Origin: Chionis minor | Lineage: Eukaryota > Chordata > Aves > Charadriiformes > Chionididae | Length of the DNA: 64,000 nucleotides | NCBI GenBank assembly: GCA_013398295.1 | Contig: VZSF01003002.1 | Location: 362,503 to 426,502, forward strand | Direction of reading: 5' to 3' | Shown: positions 49,068 to 59,744 of the stretch, in pieces | How positions within the stretch are numbered: position 1 is the stretch's first letter | Layout: the number at the start of each line of letters is the position of its first letter | The notes under the pieces: generated by a model | The model's database searches: none | What the model was told of the DNA's origin: nothing | What the model saw: the letters and a program-made list of their open reading frames with translations, nothing else | Position numbers and translations under genes: made by a program

Positions 49068-49132
49068 GCCTTTCTCTGAGGGGGTGGAAGCGTGGGCACA
49101 GCCAGGTGCTCTCGATGGCATAACGCTCTCAG
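49068..49132 (+). other. candidate exon 2 of the chain, 65 bp
   Basis: Acceptor 'ccagctgtttcctatacacag' and a perfect consensus donor (CTCTCAG, then GTGAGT). Entered with one base to complete the codon begun in exon 1, it runs 21 sense codons and leaves one base (PFSEGVEAWAQPGALDGITL...). Exon 1's other open frame would meet a stop four codons in, so only the ATG-containing frame passes. It is not a multiple of three, so skipping it changes the reading frame of exon 3. Confidence 0.35.
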
Positions 49133-49691
49133 GTGAGTTGTTAGCAGGTGCATCTCTATCAGCATTTTAATCCAAACCAGGAATGTAGTTTTGGAGTGGC
49201 GGTCCCCACTCACTGCAGAGCGGGTTGCATCACAGCAAAGCTGCAGGGTGTTTCAATGGTATTCCCTGAAGGAGACTAAACCAGACGTGTCTCAGCTGCA
49301 CACCTAACATGCCCCTGTGCATTCCTGGGGATCAGACTAGCAGTTATCCCCCCCCTAAATTGTGTTGTGTCAACGGCAGGTCCTCAGCACCAACGGTTTT
49401 GCTCTACAAATCCATGTTTACTGAGTTTTTTACTTGCTAAGGCAGACTTCGTGTGTCCAGTTCACACACTGAGAGTTAAGGCAGTTTGCGACCCGGCATC
49501 AGAAAGGTGTTATCCTGTTGGATGGTTTGGCAGGGAGGGGCAGAGTGTGTCCCTCATGCACAGCACGGGCCATGGTCTACCTTGAAGCATCCATCAGATA
49601 CCCTGTGACTGTTTAAACTGGACATGTTCTCAATTTCTCCTAACATTTCCTCGGCTGTGTTAAAGGTATCATAACTGGTCTTTTCCTACAG

Positions 49692-49789
49692 GTCTGAAGC
49701 TTGTGGCAGGACATTTGCGTGTGGACGGCATGGGAAACATCCCTGTGATCAAAGCCTCTGTTGGAATTGGTGGGAGATGGATTCAGTGA
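49692..49789 (+). other. candidate exon 3 (terminal coding part), stop at 49787-49789
   Basis: The acceptor is strong ('ctggtcttttcctacag'). Following exon 2, the frame runs 31 further codons (LKLVAGHLRVDGMGNIPVIK...) to TGA at 49787-49789, for a predicted 86-residue product from the three exons. If exon 2 is skipped, the other frame stays open instead to TGA at 50020-50022, giving about 142 residues. That second frame is Cys-rich at its start. A weak donor (ATTG, then GTGGGA at 49770) could end the exon early. No nearby AATAAA is seen; the next clear one is near 51845. No signal peptide, membrane segment or known domain is recognised. Confidence 0.33.
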
Positions 49790-50992
49790 CCCAGCAGATC
49801 CCCTCCAGCCCTGTGCTCCTCTACCTCTGCCTGTACAAATGTCAGAGAGGAGCAGATGGAAACACCCTCAGAGTCAGGGGCGTAGATCAAGAACTAATGT
49901 CGATGCAGGGTGCATTTTGTCTGAGAGTCTGTAAAAAAGATCACTCTGACTCAGCGCTGCTGGGTTGCCACCCAAGGGAAAACGCCTGCTTCAGCCTCAC
50001 TATTTTCACCAGCACCATATGACCTATTAGAAAGAGACTTTTTTCCCCAGAAAAAACACTTCTGGAATTTAGGTCCCCTGACTCAAAATGATGCCCAAAG
50101 CAAGTAGCATCTGCTGGTGTTATGAAATGGTTTTTCCCCCACACTTTTTGAACATGGAAAAGAGAGTTCTGCCTCCATCAACGGTAATTACTTCATTTCT
50201 CTCTTCCTTCTACAAAAGCTGTATTTCCCCATCAAAGCACAGTTGTATTTCTACACAATGAGATAAAACACATTGATGAATCTTAAGTGCCAACATAATG
50301 CAGCTAGAAACTTTCTAAGATCTTCTGCAGCTACCTGACTTGGGAGAAAATGCACTAATTCACAAAAATGTATTTTTTCTATCCTTTCGAAGGATAGAAA
50401 TTATAGTGCATTACAGATGTTACTCAAACCACTTCCAGCCATGAAGGTGCCAAACAGCTATAGGATGTTCCCATTAGCCCCCGGCAGTACCCAGCCATTC
50501 TCTGAGCATCCCTGGAGATGCCCGGCAGGCTCAGGAGCCACCCATGCCACCCAGTCTCTCCTCATGTGCAGCCCTGCTCAGAGCCTGCTGGCTCTGGCTC
50601 TGGCACCACTTGGATTGGGACATATCCAGCCTGGTAGGCTCTCTCTCTTGTTGCAAACCAATCTTGCAGCTCAGGAAACTGAGAAAGGGCCATTTCCAGC
50701 CACTTTCTGGTGACGGGCAATCCAGGGATATTTTTACACCTTCTAGTCTGTCCCACAGCTTTTGCAGCACGCATGCACAGATCTAGCCCTAAGATGTGGG
50801 TCTGTGGTGACGTCTTTGCAAAACTCTTGTTTTTCATCCAATAGTTGCATATTGCCTGTTCTGCAGTGGGTTACTCTCCAGTCTGACTATGAACTAGCTC
50901 CTCCCATCTAAAGCAGACCATTTCCTCCATTTACTTGTGTGTTAAACAGGTCTCTCAAATGCTGTGCATTGTTCTCTTCTTTCTATTTGCCT

Positions 50993-51209
50993 TTTTTTTT
51001 TCCTAATAGCGCAAAACCACCCTTGTTTCCGTAGTATTTCTCTAGGAAATACTCCTTTGTAAATCCTCCATCTATTTCCCTTGTATCCTCCGCAGAGCTG
51101 GTTTTTTTTTCCTAATAGCGCAAAACCACCCTTGTTTCCGTAGTATTTCTCTAGGAAATACTCCTTTGTAAATCCTCCATCTATTTCCCTTGTATCCTCC
51201 GCAGAGCTG
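50993..51209 (+). repeat. perfect tandem duplication, 109-bp period
   Basis: Two head-to-tail copies of a 109-base unit start in a run of T and end in gcagagctg. The first copy spans 50993-51101, the second 51102-51210. All bases agree up to 51209; only the last base of the period differs. Perfect identity next to an otherwise old, diverged landscape means either a very recent duplication, a polymorphic repeat, or an assembly artefact at overlapping contig ends. Confidence 0.95.
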
Positions 51210-52463
51210 TGGATATTATAAACTTTCCAAATTCTAGCAATTCATTATTTAGCTGGGCATTAACACAGACACCACAGAAAATAAGACCAGGTGATGTAGA
51301 CCATCACTCTGCCTGAGGCAGGATGACCTGTACTTACATCATTCCTGGCAGATATTTGTTTAATCTTTTCTTAAAGGAAACTTTTAACCTCCCAGGGACC
51401 TTAGTCCTCCCCATATAGGGGATTGCTAACAGGGATATAACCCTGCCTATATATAGCCCTGTGGTGTGCTGACAAATGCACTTATTTCCCTTTCCTGAGA
51501 GCAACTGGACCCTGAAATGCAGGTGTACGTTAAGTCACCTAAGACACCTTAGCTCTGTCACCTGCTGGTTTTTGCACTGGTGGTTGCATCGTGTGTTTTC
51601 CTATGGATACGGTGCATCTGAGCTTGTACATCCTCGTTTGCCCCACTCTTTGTGCTGAGGCTTATTAATGAAAAATTACTTTTGACAGAGTGAAATCTCT
51701 AACCACATCTCTACCTGTTTTGTTTGAGCTGTGGAAAGAGATCCCACCTGGGCTGTGCTGTGCTCGTCTCCTCCCTGGCAGATGCTCCTATCCTTTTGTC
51801 TGCCATTCAATAATCTTGGCAAATTTTGCTTTGAGGAGTTAAATAATAAAGCTGCTCCAGTGTTTCCCTGTGATGACAGTTCCTTTTTATGCAAGGCTTT
51901 CAAAACCCTCACTTCTCTCTCTGTACAGGGTGGTTTACCCTAAAACCTTACTGATCTCTGAGAGCTCCTTTCAGCAAGCAACAGTCAGCTCTTACAAGCC
52001 TGCAAAAGCCTCCTACTTGTTTTCTGAGGCAGAATGCAGCTCATTCTGATAAAAAAAAAATAGTGGGGTGAATATATAATGCCTTTCTCAGAAGGTCTAT
52101 TGCATTACTATCTTTATGTGCCACTTGATTAGATATTACGAAAATATAGAAATAAGCACTGAAAATGTGCTTTTTTCTCAAACACTGACAACCAACCTCT
52201 TGATGCAGCTCAGTAGCACTATTGAGGTGGAGGGTGTCAATGTGTACCAAACCTCCTTGTGGATGGTTTCCACAGATCAGCCTATGGGTTGGTGCTTCTG
52301 GAGCAGATGCTACCACGGGACTGCTATGGTGAGTTATTTTTGGGGCACGGGCTTGGGGTCTTAGTCTGGAGAGCAGTGGTAGATGAGGGTAGTGGTTGCT
52401 GAGGGCGTGAAGGGTTAAGGGTGTGTTTAGGAGGGCAATGGAGAAATGGCTGACAGCAGGGGG

Positions 52464-52511
52464 GTGTGTGTGTATGAGTGAGTGTGTGTGTGTGTATGTG
52501 TTTGTGTTGTG
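52464..52511. repeat. imperfect (GT)n microsatellite
   Basis: GT dinucleotides interrupted by atgagtga and atgtgttt. Simple sequence, likely polymorphic. It encodes the T/H repeat in a minus-strand frame that crosses it. Confidence 0.9.
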
Positions 52512-53262
52512 GGGGAAGTCTGTCCCAGAGCCAGGCAGCTGCTTCTGCCAGTACCAGGCAGGGTACCAGCTGCTCACAGGGCCACACAGGCACACTGAAT
52601 GATGGGCCACCTCCTCCATAGCAGGGCATTTATTCAAGTTACTGAGCACATGTTGTGAAATATCCCTCTTTTTCACTCTTGTGGGAACTGCTTGCATAGG
52701 TGTTCGTAGCATTTTTGGCAGGGGTATGCCTCCAAGGAGTGTTAGACAGTGTTGCTTAAGCTGTTGATTTAACTAAAGCAGATTGAACCACTGGTGGCCT
52801 TAGTTCTCTTTGATTCTTCTTTGCATCCGATTCCTCTTAATGCCTTTTCTCCATTATATTTTCACCAAACAAGATAGTTAAAAAAAAGAAACCCAAACCC
52901 AAATCTATGCTTCCATGGAAGCAGAGACCAATGCTTCCTTCAGATCTAAAGCTGCCAGCCCTCTGAAATGAAAATAGGTAACAGAAAGACCCAAATTGAG
53001 CCCCATTTGTCATAGGAAGCCCTCCCTACAGGCACTAGACCTCTTTCTTCCTGTGCCATGAAGGAGTTCAGCTGTTCAGACCTCTTTTCCCAAGATGGGT
53101 GGAAGCTGCTTTGCCAGAGTCCACCAAAAAGGGACAGGAACTGACAGCACAGGTTTGTATTTCACAGGCACTTCTGAGGTACTGATGGTAGTGTCAACCC
53201 ACGCTGTTATTCAACACTTCTCTGCAGCTGAGGCTTCATGTTCAGGTGCCTGCTTTGGGAAA

Positions 53263-54178
53263 AATCATGGAATCATAGAATGGTTTAGGTTGGAAGGGCC
53301 CTTAAAAATTGTCTAGTTCCAACGTCCCTGCCATGGGCAAGGACACCTCCCACTGGACCTGGTTGCTCAGAGCCCCATCCAATCTGGCCTTGAACACTAC
53401 CAGGGATAGGGCATCCACAACTCCTCTGGGTACTGTTCCAGTACCTCACCAGTAAGAAGTGAAAAATTTCTTTCTGAGATGGAATCTAATTCAATCCTCT
53501 TCAAGTTTGAATTCATTACCCCTTGTCCCATCACTATTTGCCCTTGTACAAAGTCCCTCTCCAGCTTTTTTGTAGGCCCCTTTCAGATACTGAAAGGCTG
53601 CTATAAGGTCTCCCCAGAGCCTTCTCTTCTCCAGGCTGAACAACCCCAACTCTCTCAGCATGTCCTCATAGCAGAGGTGCTCTAGCCCTCTGATCATCTT
53701 CGTGCCCCTCCTCTGGACTCGCTGCAACAGGTCTGTGTCCTTCTTATGTCGAGGGCTACAGAGCTGGCTGTAGTACTCCAGATGAGGTCTCACCAGCGCA
53801 GAGTAGAGGGGCAGAATCACCTCCCTGGACCTACTGGCCACACTTATTTTGATGCAGCCCAGGATACGGTTGGCTTTCTGGGCTGCGAGCGCACATTGCT
53901 GGCTCATCTTGAGCTTCACATCAACCAACACCCTCAAGTCCCTTTCCTCAGGGCTGCTCTCCATCCATTCTCTGCCCAGCCTGTATTTGTGCATGGGATT
54001 GCCCTGACCCAGGTGCAGGACCTTGCACTTGGCCTTGTTGAACTTCATGAGGTTGGCATGGGCCCATCTCTCAAGCCTGTCCTCGTCCCTCTGGATGGCA
54101 TCCCTTCCCTCCAGCATGTCAAACACTCCACACAGCTCCACACTAGCTGGCTTGCTGATGTGCCCAGTCAACACTTCA
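53263..54178 (-). mobile_element. CR1 copy, longest in the window, with 227-codon open frame
   Basis: An inverted copy: tail 'atcatggaatcatagaatgg', 3' untranslated region, then polymerase coding sequence on the minus strand. A minus frame of 227 codons (54174-53491) is unbroken and contains the conserved CR1 reverse-transcriptase C-terminal features: the [12 protein letters not shown] region, a [11 protein letters not shown] segment and HLEYYSQL. The catalytic core upstream is missing because the element is 5'-truncated near 54178, so it cannot be autonomous. The intact remainder makes this the least decayed copy here. Confidence 0.96.
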
Positions 54179-54479
54179 GAGATGTATACTGATCTCTAAC
54201 AAGGCTGGAATAGCTGCATGCTTGAAATGTCTCCTTTTCATCTGTGCTTCTAAAGGTTTGTGCCAGTAGCTCCTGGGATCTGTTTTAGCCACTGCCTACA
54301 GCCTCCAGATTCTGCAGGAACAAAGGATATGGTTTCCCCTTTGCATCTTCCCTCTTATGCCTGGAGATCATTGGCATCTTAATATAAATATATCTGGGCA
54401 GCACATCTTGAAGAGTTGCAGTCTTTGATGGGAAACTGTCCTTCTCCTGTCTGTTAGAGAGCTGAGGGGACACCTTTAT

Positions 54480-55335
54480 ATTCCATGCTCTGCATTTTAG
54501 CATATTATTAACATTTGTTAGTATATTGAAGTCAAAGTAAAAGCAGGAAGCAGTAAAGCCTTATCTCTTTTCCCAGCTCATTTTGTCAGAAATATTTATA
54601 GCAGTTTGGCCCATCGTGTTAATATTACAGGGCTTGGCTGATCCATTTGCATAAACAGGCAGCGCAAAGTGATTAAATCAGTCTCAGCCCGACTGTCACA
54701 GGGGCCCACATTACATTGCTTTTCCCCCTTTTTGTTGCGTGACTCTGTAAAAAAGCATGTGATGGTGTTGTTCCTGAGTAGCAGCCTGACTTTTGACCGA
54801 AGCATATAATTTTCCAGTTATATTTATTAAATGCTATTACTTGCACACCTACTGTAAACTAGTGTTTGGTTGTAAACACCTCTATTATATACTGAATCAG
54901 CCCAGTAGAAGTGAGTTGCCAGCTGGACTTTTTTGAGAAAATAGTTTATAATATGATTATTCTGGCGGAAAGAAGATTTTCCCTGAAAATTATTGTCTTC
55001 TTGCACCAGCATTTCCTCTGTGTGCAGATTTTTACAACACGCAGTAGCACCGACAACATGCAAATGTGGTCTGGAAAGGTAATGCTGTAGAGCCTGTAAT
55101 TTTATTGATTATGTTCAGTTTTAAATTATGGGGTGGAAAACCTAATGTGCAATACCCTGGACTGTATAATTTATGCTCTGCAAATGAGGTATAAATGCTG
55201 CTCTGCTGGGCCACATTAACATTTTTTGCACAAGGGTGAATTATTACAGAAGGGGTAAGACAGTATGAACTGGCCTTCCAGTTATAAGCTATTATAATTT
55301 GGCTTCTCAGATGGGAAATAAAAAGGGGAAAATTA
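54480..55335. promoter_or_regulatory. candidate conserved non-coding element with two octamer motifs
   Basis: AT-rich, complex sequence. It holds ATTTGCAT at 54645-54652 and its reverse complement ATGCAAAT at 55058-55065 (POU/octamer sites), a near-palindromic TGATTAAATCA at 54670-54680, and a forkhead-type TGTAAACA at 54871-54878. An inner segment (55028-55078) also has exon-like borders ('ttcctctgtgtgcag' and GGAAAG/GTAATG) and is open in one frame. The density of developmental factor motifs suggests an enhancer; this is inference. Confidence 0.35.
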
Positions 55336-55339
55336 ACAT

Positions 55340-58300
55340 AGTAGAAAGAAACACTTTTTTTTTTGGTAGATAGAAAGCTGGGTACATAGTGAGCATTTCT
55401 ACAAATGAAAGAAAATGTGCTTTGATTGTATTCAAGACCTTTTTGTGTTTTCTTTCTGTAAGTGATCTAGCAAATAAGTGCTCTGATTGTAATGCTCATG
55501 AGGAAGGTAAATCCCAGAGAAGTGTATGAAGAATGAATGCTGATTTGTGAAGGGGTACTCATACAGAAAACCCAGTACAAATGATTGCTCTTCTCTATCC
55601 AGAAAGCATGAATGCCTCCATGTAAACATCACACGTAAGAAAATCACCTTGAATGCTGGGCACTGAATACTTGATTAATTACAGTACAGGCAATGCATTT
55701 TTTACATCATTTCTCTAGTAAATATTTCTCATCAAGCAGAAACAGAATTTTTAAGGTTTTTCTGTTAGTGCTTTCATTAGCATAATGCACTGACGTATAT
55801 AAAAAAATCCCTTCACATGTATCCTGGTTTGTTTAATGGTAAAAATATTAAATATTGCAACTTGTGGAGTCACTTGAAGTTTAACAGTGATCTCTCAATG
55901 GGTATCAAAACTAATGTAAGGTTATGAAAATAGGCACAGGACACGTGAACAGCAGCGGAAGATTTTGTCGTCCATTTTGCTGAGTCTTATGAACCTCAGG
56001 ATCTTGCAATTGTGTTTCCTGTAAGAAGCAAAAGCTAAAGATTCAAAACCTGAAGTACTTCGTAATATAATTTCTCTACATAGAGATGGATGTGCACCCC
56101 TCCTGTGAACTGAGGACAAGCTGATTTGGAGCTATCACCGCAAAGCACCTCCTCCTCTCCTCTCACAACTCTCCACGAGGCAAGAAGTGGAGGCTGCTCC
56201 AAAACTTCACTTCAGGATTATCTTTGGCTCCTTGCCCTCTGCAAAACATGTGGGCAGCATTTCACTACAGCTGAGGGTGATTTCCTATTCAGGATTTAAG
56301 TGCAAATTAGGGAGCAGCTATTGATCCCCAGGGACTTGCACTGCATTGGTCTCTACTAGGGAAAAAAACCCCAACACCAAAAAACTCCTTCTTTCATGTT
56401 ATTGAGATGGTTCAAGTCAGCTGAATTTACTGTTTCCATGAGAGAAACTGCCCTTTCACCATGTGGTTCATTTCCTCTGCTATTTTGACGGAGCTTGTTG
56501 ACTTTTATAACCTCATTTACAAAAGCAGGCAGCAGCCACAACTTTCAGTTGACCTCAGCAAAAGCTACTAAGTGTTCAGCTTTTCTGAAAAAAATCAGGT
56601 AATTAGAGCACAGTATGAGGACGGTTTATGTCTTGCCACCAGATTTTGCATGCAAAGAGAGGTGTCAAGCTGGGCTATCATATTAGGCTGAGTTATCATA
56701 TTCATTATTTCTGAGTAGATTGTTTCCTTCTCTGCTTTAAAGAGCCAATCAGCCTGTTAAATTTTGTATGCATCCAGAGAAGCCGATAATTAGTGAAACA
56801 TAAGTAAATAAGTAATTTTCTACCCAGACTGCACTTAGAAAAAGTATTTCTTCAGAAAACTTGGTGAAGTATAAAGAGGATTTTTTTCTTTCTTTCCTTC
56901 TTTCCTCTCCTCCTAGTTCCACCTGGTGTTTCCGCCTGGTATTGTTTTCCTTTAATGTCACGTAACTCAGAAGTTATATCTATGGTGCTAGATGCTTATG
57001 GGCCTCCCCCCAAACCAGTTTTCTCTGAATATTTCAGACCGATTTTTTCAGCTCACACTGCTAGAAATAGGAGTTAAGTCTGCAGAAGTGCCTAACATAG
57101 GGAATATAATGTATAAAATCAGCATGAAGAGGTTCAGGGCAGGAGATTCCTCAGGAAGGCGAATGGTGATGTGAACTATAAACACTGTGGCATTTCTTGA
57201 ATCGTGTATTTACAAGCTGAAGGAAGACAGGATGCCATTTATGCTATTTTCTTTTATCTTGTGTGCTCCGTTAAATAACAAGGCAGCGTTTCTTTATTAT
57301 ATAGTGAATTTTGTCATTTCCACCTTTCTAATACTTGCCTACTGAAAATGCTGGAACTGTTATTATCAGGCACTTACAGAATACAAGTACTACAGTTTTT
57401 CTAGAGATGAGTCATTTCTGGATTTTGAAGATAAATATATACAGGAGAAGGACAAAAAGCATGGGAAGAAGCTAAATACCACGTTTCCTATTCCTCTTTG
57501 CAGGCACTGGGGAAGCAATTATGCCAAATGATGGCAGGGAAGAGCTATAGCTGCAGTGAGTGAAATCTTGAAAGCTCCTTTGTAGGGCGTATTTCTCTAT
57601 GTACTTTGGAGACCTGGCTGGCTCCTCCTCTTCCTCGACGTGACATTGAAGTTGAGAAACCACAAAACTGGTTTGGGTCACATCAAGTCAGGCATTGGAG
57701 GGGGAAGGAGAAAATATTAAGCCATGCCTACTGTCCTTCCAAGAAAGAAGTGCTGTACAAATCCTTTTAGCCCCGGACTGGAAGCTGACCGATACTCTTT
57801 CTAGAGATCAAGTCCTTGCAAGATGCCCAAATGCTGCCTATGAATGAAACATCAAAAGATCTCTTCCTATGAAACAAACCACGCTATAATCCTGGCAAGT
57901 GTGCCCTTATTAGAGCAGAACTTACCTCTTTATTTATTATTCATGAATACATTATAGTGTCTTCAGAAATATATTCTGCAGCAGGTAATCTAGCATGGAA
58001 AACAAAAAATGCATATGTCTAATTATAAGAGACATTGTAGAGATCCTGTAGCAGCGTACTGCCTTAGCACTGGCAAAGTGCTGCATTATAGATTAAAACA
58101 ACACAAATATATTACAGTTTGTATAGTGTTTCACTTTTATTGGATGTATGTTGCTAAGAAACAAAATTGAAATGTCTCTTTTGAACCTGAAGCCTCTTGG
58201 GAGCGTGGTATTGCATATGTAGTAAATGTTTTTTACTTTAGGAAGGATTAAATGGTAGGCCAGGAGAAGCAGGGAGAGTTCATTAGTATTGCATGTTTTC

Positions 58301-58845
58301 CAATCTACTGCCAATGAACCCAACTATTATGGTAGTAAAAGCTATGTAAGGAGCTTCAGCTTATTCTTGGATGAAGTGTTGACAGCTGCCTGTTTGAATA
58401 TTAATAAAGTCTATTGAGTTATTCCCTGCCTGTATTGTCTGTAGCTTGAAACTGTGAAGACTTCTCTGTGCATTGCGTCTTTATGTTTCTAAGTACATGC
58501 CTGTCTGCCGAGATGGTACCCATTTTGCTCCTAGAGATGGTACGCCTCATTATAGAGAAAATTACAACCTTGTGCTCCATTAAACATTTATTTTGGCAGC
58601 ATTGTTGCTTGCTGTTTTCCCTCTTCGATTTAAAGAAGTCAATGCTGATTGAAAGAACACGTGTTCTCTCTTACATATGGTAATTAATCCTCATTCTTCC
58701 AAACTTTTACAAATAAAAGTCAAAGTTATTCCTGAACCACATGCAAGAAAAGTTAATTCTCCTTTTTTTAAAAAAAAATATTAAGTCAAAAGCGTGATAC
58801 AGAAATGATGAATTTTACAATGCACAGTATTTTTTCGTGTTTTAG
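55340..58845. other. unique AT-rich non-coding DNA
   Basis: No gene is recognised. A strong pyrimidine tract ending in AG lies at 56881-56918 ('tttcctctcctcctag') with no partner donor in a sensible place. A perfect-looking minus-strand donor at 57921-57926 closes a 50-base AT-rich segment with stops in all frames. Confidence 0.55.
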
Positions 58846-58851
58846 CCACAG

Positions 58852-59005
58852 ATGGCTTGTTGACTTGATGATGTATCAATTAACTGATGGTGCAGAAGTA
58901 GTTTTGGCTGGGTGGGTGTGCTGGTTAAAGTTTGAGGAAAACACCAATAATGCAATGGTTCAGGCCCTGCTGGGGAGGGGAGACCTGGAGTTTTCCCTTG
59001 CAGAG
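58852..59005 (+). other. candidate exon, 154 bp
   Basis: The acceptor is strong ('tattttttcgtgttttagccacag') and the donor good (GCAGAG, then GTGAGA). One base plus 51 sense codons are open, giving a W/L/V-rich peptide with a charged middle (KFEENTNN) and end. The frame is open beyond both borders, from 58805 to 59050, so the openness does not by itself define the exon. It lies 80 bases upstream of an inverted CR1. No homology is recognised. Confidence 0.25.
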
Positions 59006-59086
59006 GTGAGAACCATCTACCCAGGTACCGCCGCTACCTCGGGCACATGAACACAATTGTTGTGCCTATACAGTACTGGGCAGATA

Positions 59087-59740
59087 TCACAGAATCATAG
59101 AATGTTAGGGGTTGGAAGGGACCTCTGGAGATCATCTGGTCCAACCCTCCTGCCAGAGCAGGTCCACCTACAGCAGGTTGCACAGGACAACGTCCAGGCG
59201 GGCTTGGAATGTCTCCAGAGTCAGAGACTCCACCACCTCTCTGGGCAGCCTCTTCCAGTGCTCTGCTACCCTCAAAGGAACAAAGTTTTTCCTCACGTTG
59301 AGACAGAATTTTCTGTGTTGCAGTTTATGCCCATTGCCTCTTCTTCTGCCACCGGGCACCACTGAAAAGAGTCTGGTCCCATCCTCTTGACACCCACCTT
59401 TTAGATATTTATAAGCATTGATGAGATCCCCTCTCAGTCTTCTCCAGGCTGAACAAACTCAGATCTCAGCCTTTGCCTATAAGATAATCCCTTAATCCTA
59501 TTTGTAGCCCTCCGCTGGACTCTCTCCAGCATCTCCCTGTCTTTCTTGAACTGGGGAGCCCAGAACTGGGCAAAGAACTCCAGATGTGGCATCACCAGGT
59601 AGAGTAGATGGGGGAGGATGACCTCCCTCGACCGGCTGGCCCCACTATTTTTAATGCACCCCAGGATACCATTGACTTTCTTGGCCACAAGGGCACATTG
59701 CTGGCTCATAGTCAACTTGTCCGCCACCATATGCACAAGA
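59087..59740 (-). mobile_element. CR1 fragment with broken reverse transcriptase
   Basis: An inverted copy: tail 'atcacagaatcatagaatg', 3' untranslated region nearly the same as in the 12704 copy ('catctggtccaaccctcc'), then polymerase coding sequence. A 100-codon minus frame (59736-59434) keeps the KLTMSQQCALVAKK and [13 protein letters not shown] region. Frameshifts separate it from the 3' part. The 5' truncation is near 59740. Confidence 0.95.
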
Positions 59741-59744
59741 CGGC

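Larger units (their letters stand above)
49790..53260. other. unique non-coding DNA
   Basis: Holds the perfect tandem duplication at 50993 and a GT microsatellite at 52464. A 223-codon minus frame (52712-52041) crosses that microsatellite and is considered chance. A small + strand splice-flanked segment (52276-52328; 'gatggtttccacag' and GCTATG/GTGAGT) is too short to weigh. Confidence 0.5.

Noticed and set aside
52041..52712. 223-codon minus-strand frame
   Set aside because: It crosses a GT microsatellite, which encodes its T/H run, and no coding-like features are seen on either side.
57926..57975. Minus-strand segment with a consensus donor (AAAGAG/GTAAGT)
   Set aside because: Fifty AT-rich bases with stops in every frame; likely a chance site.
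58045..58085. Short hairpin with a miR-17-family-like seed (CAAAGTGCT)
   Set aside because: The stem is only about six base pairs and does not extend to a precursor-length hairpin.
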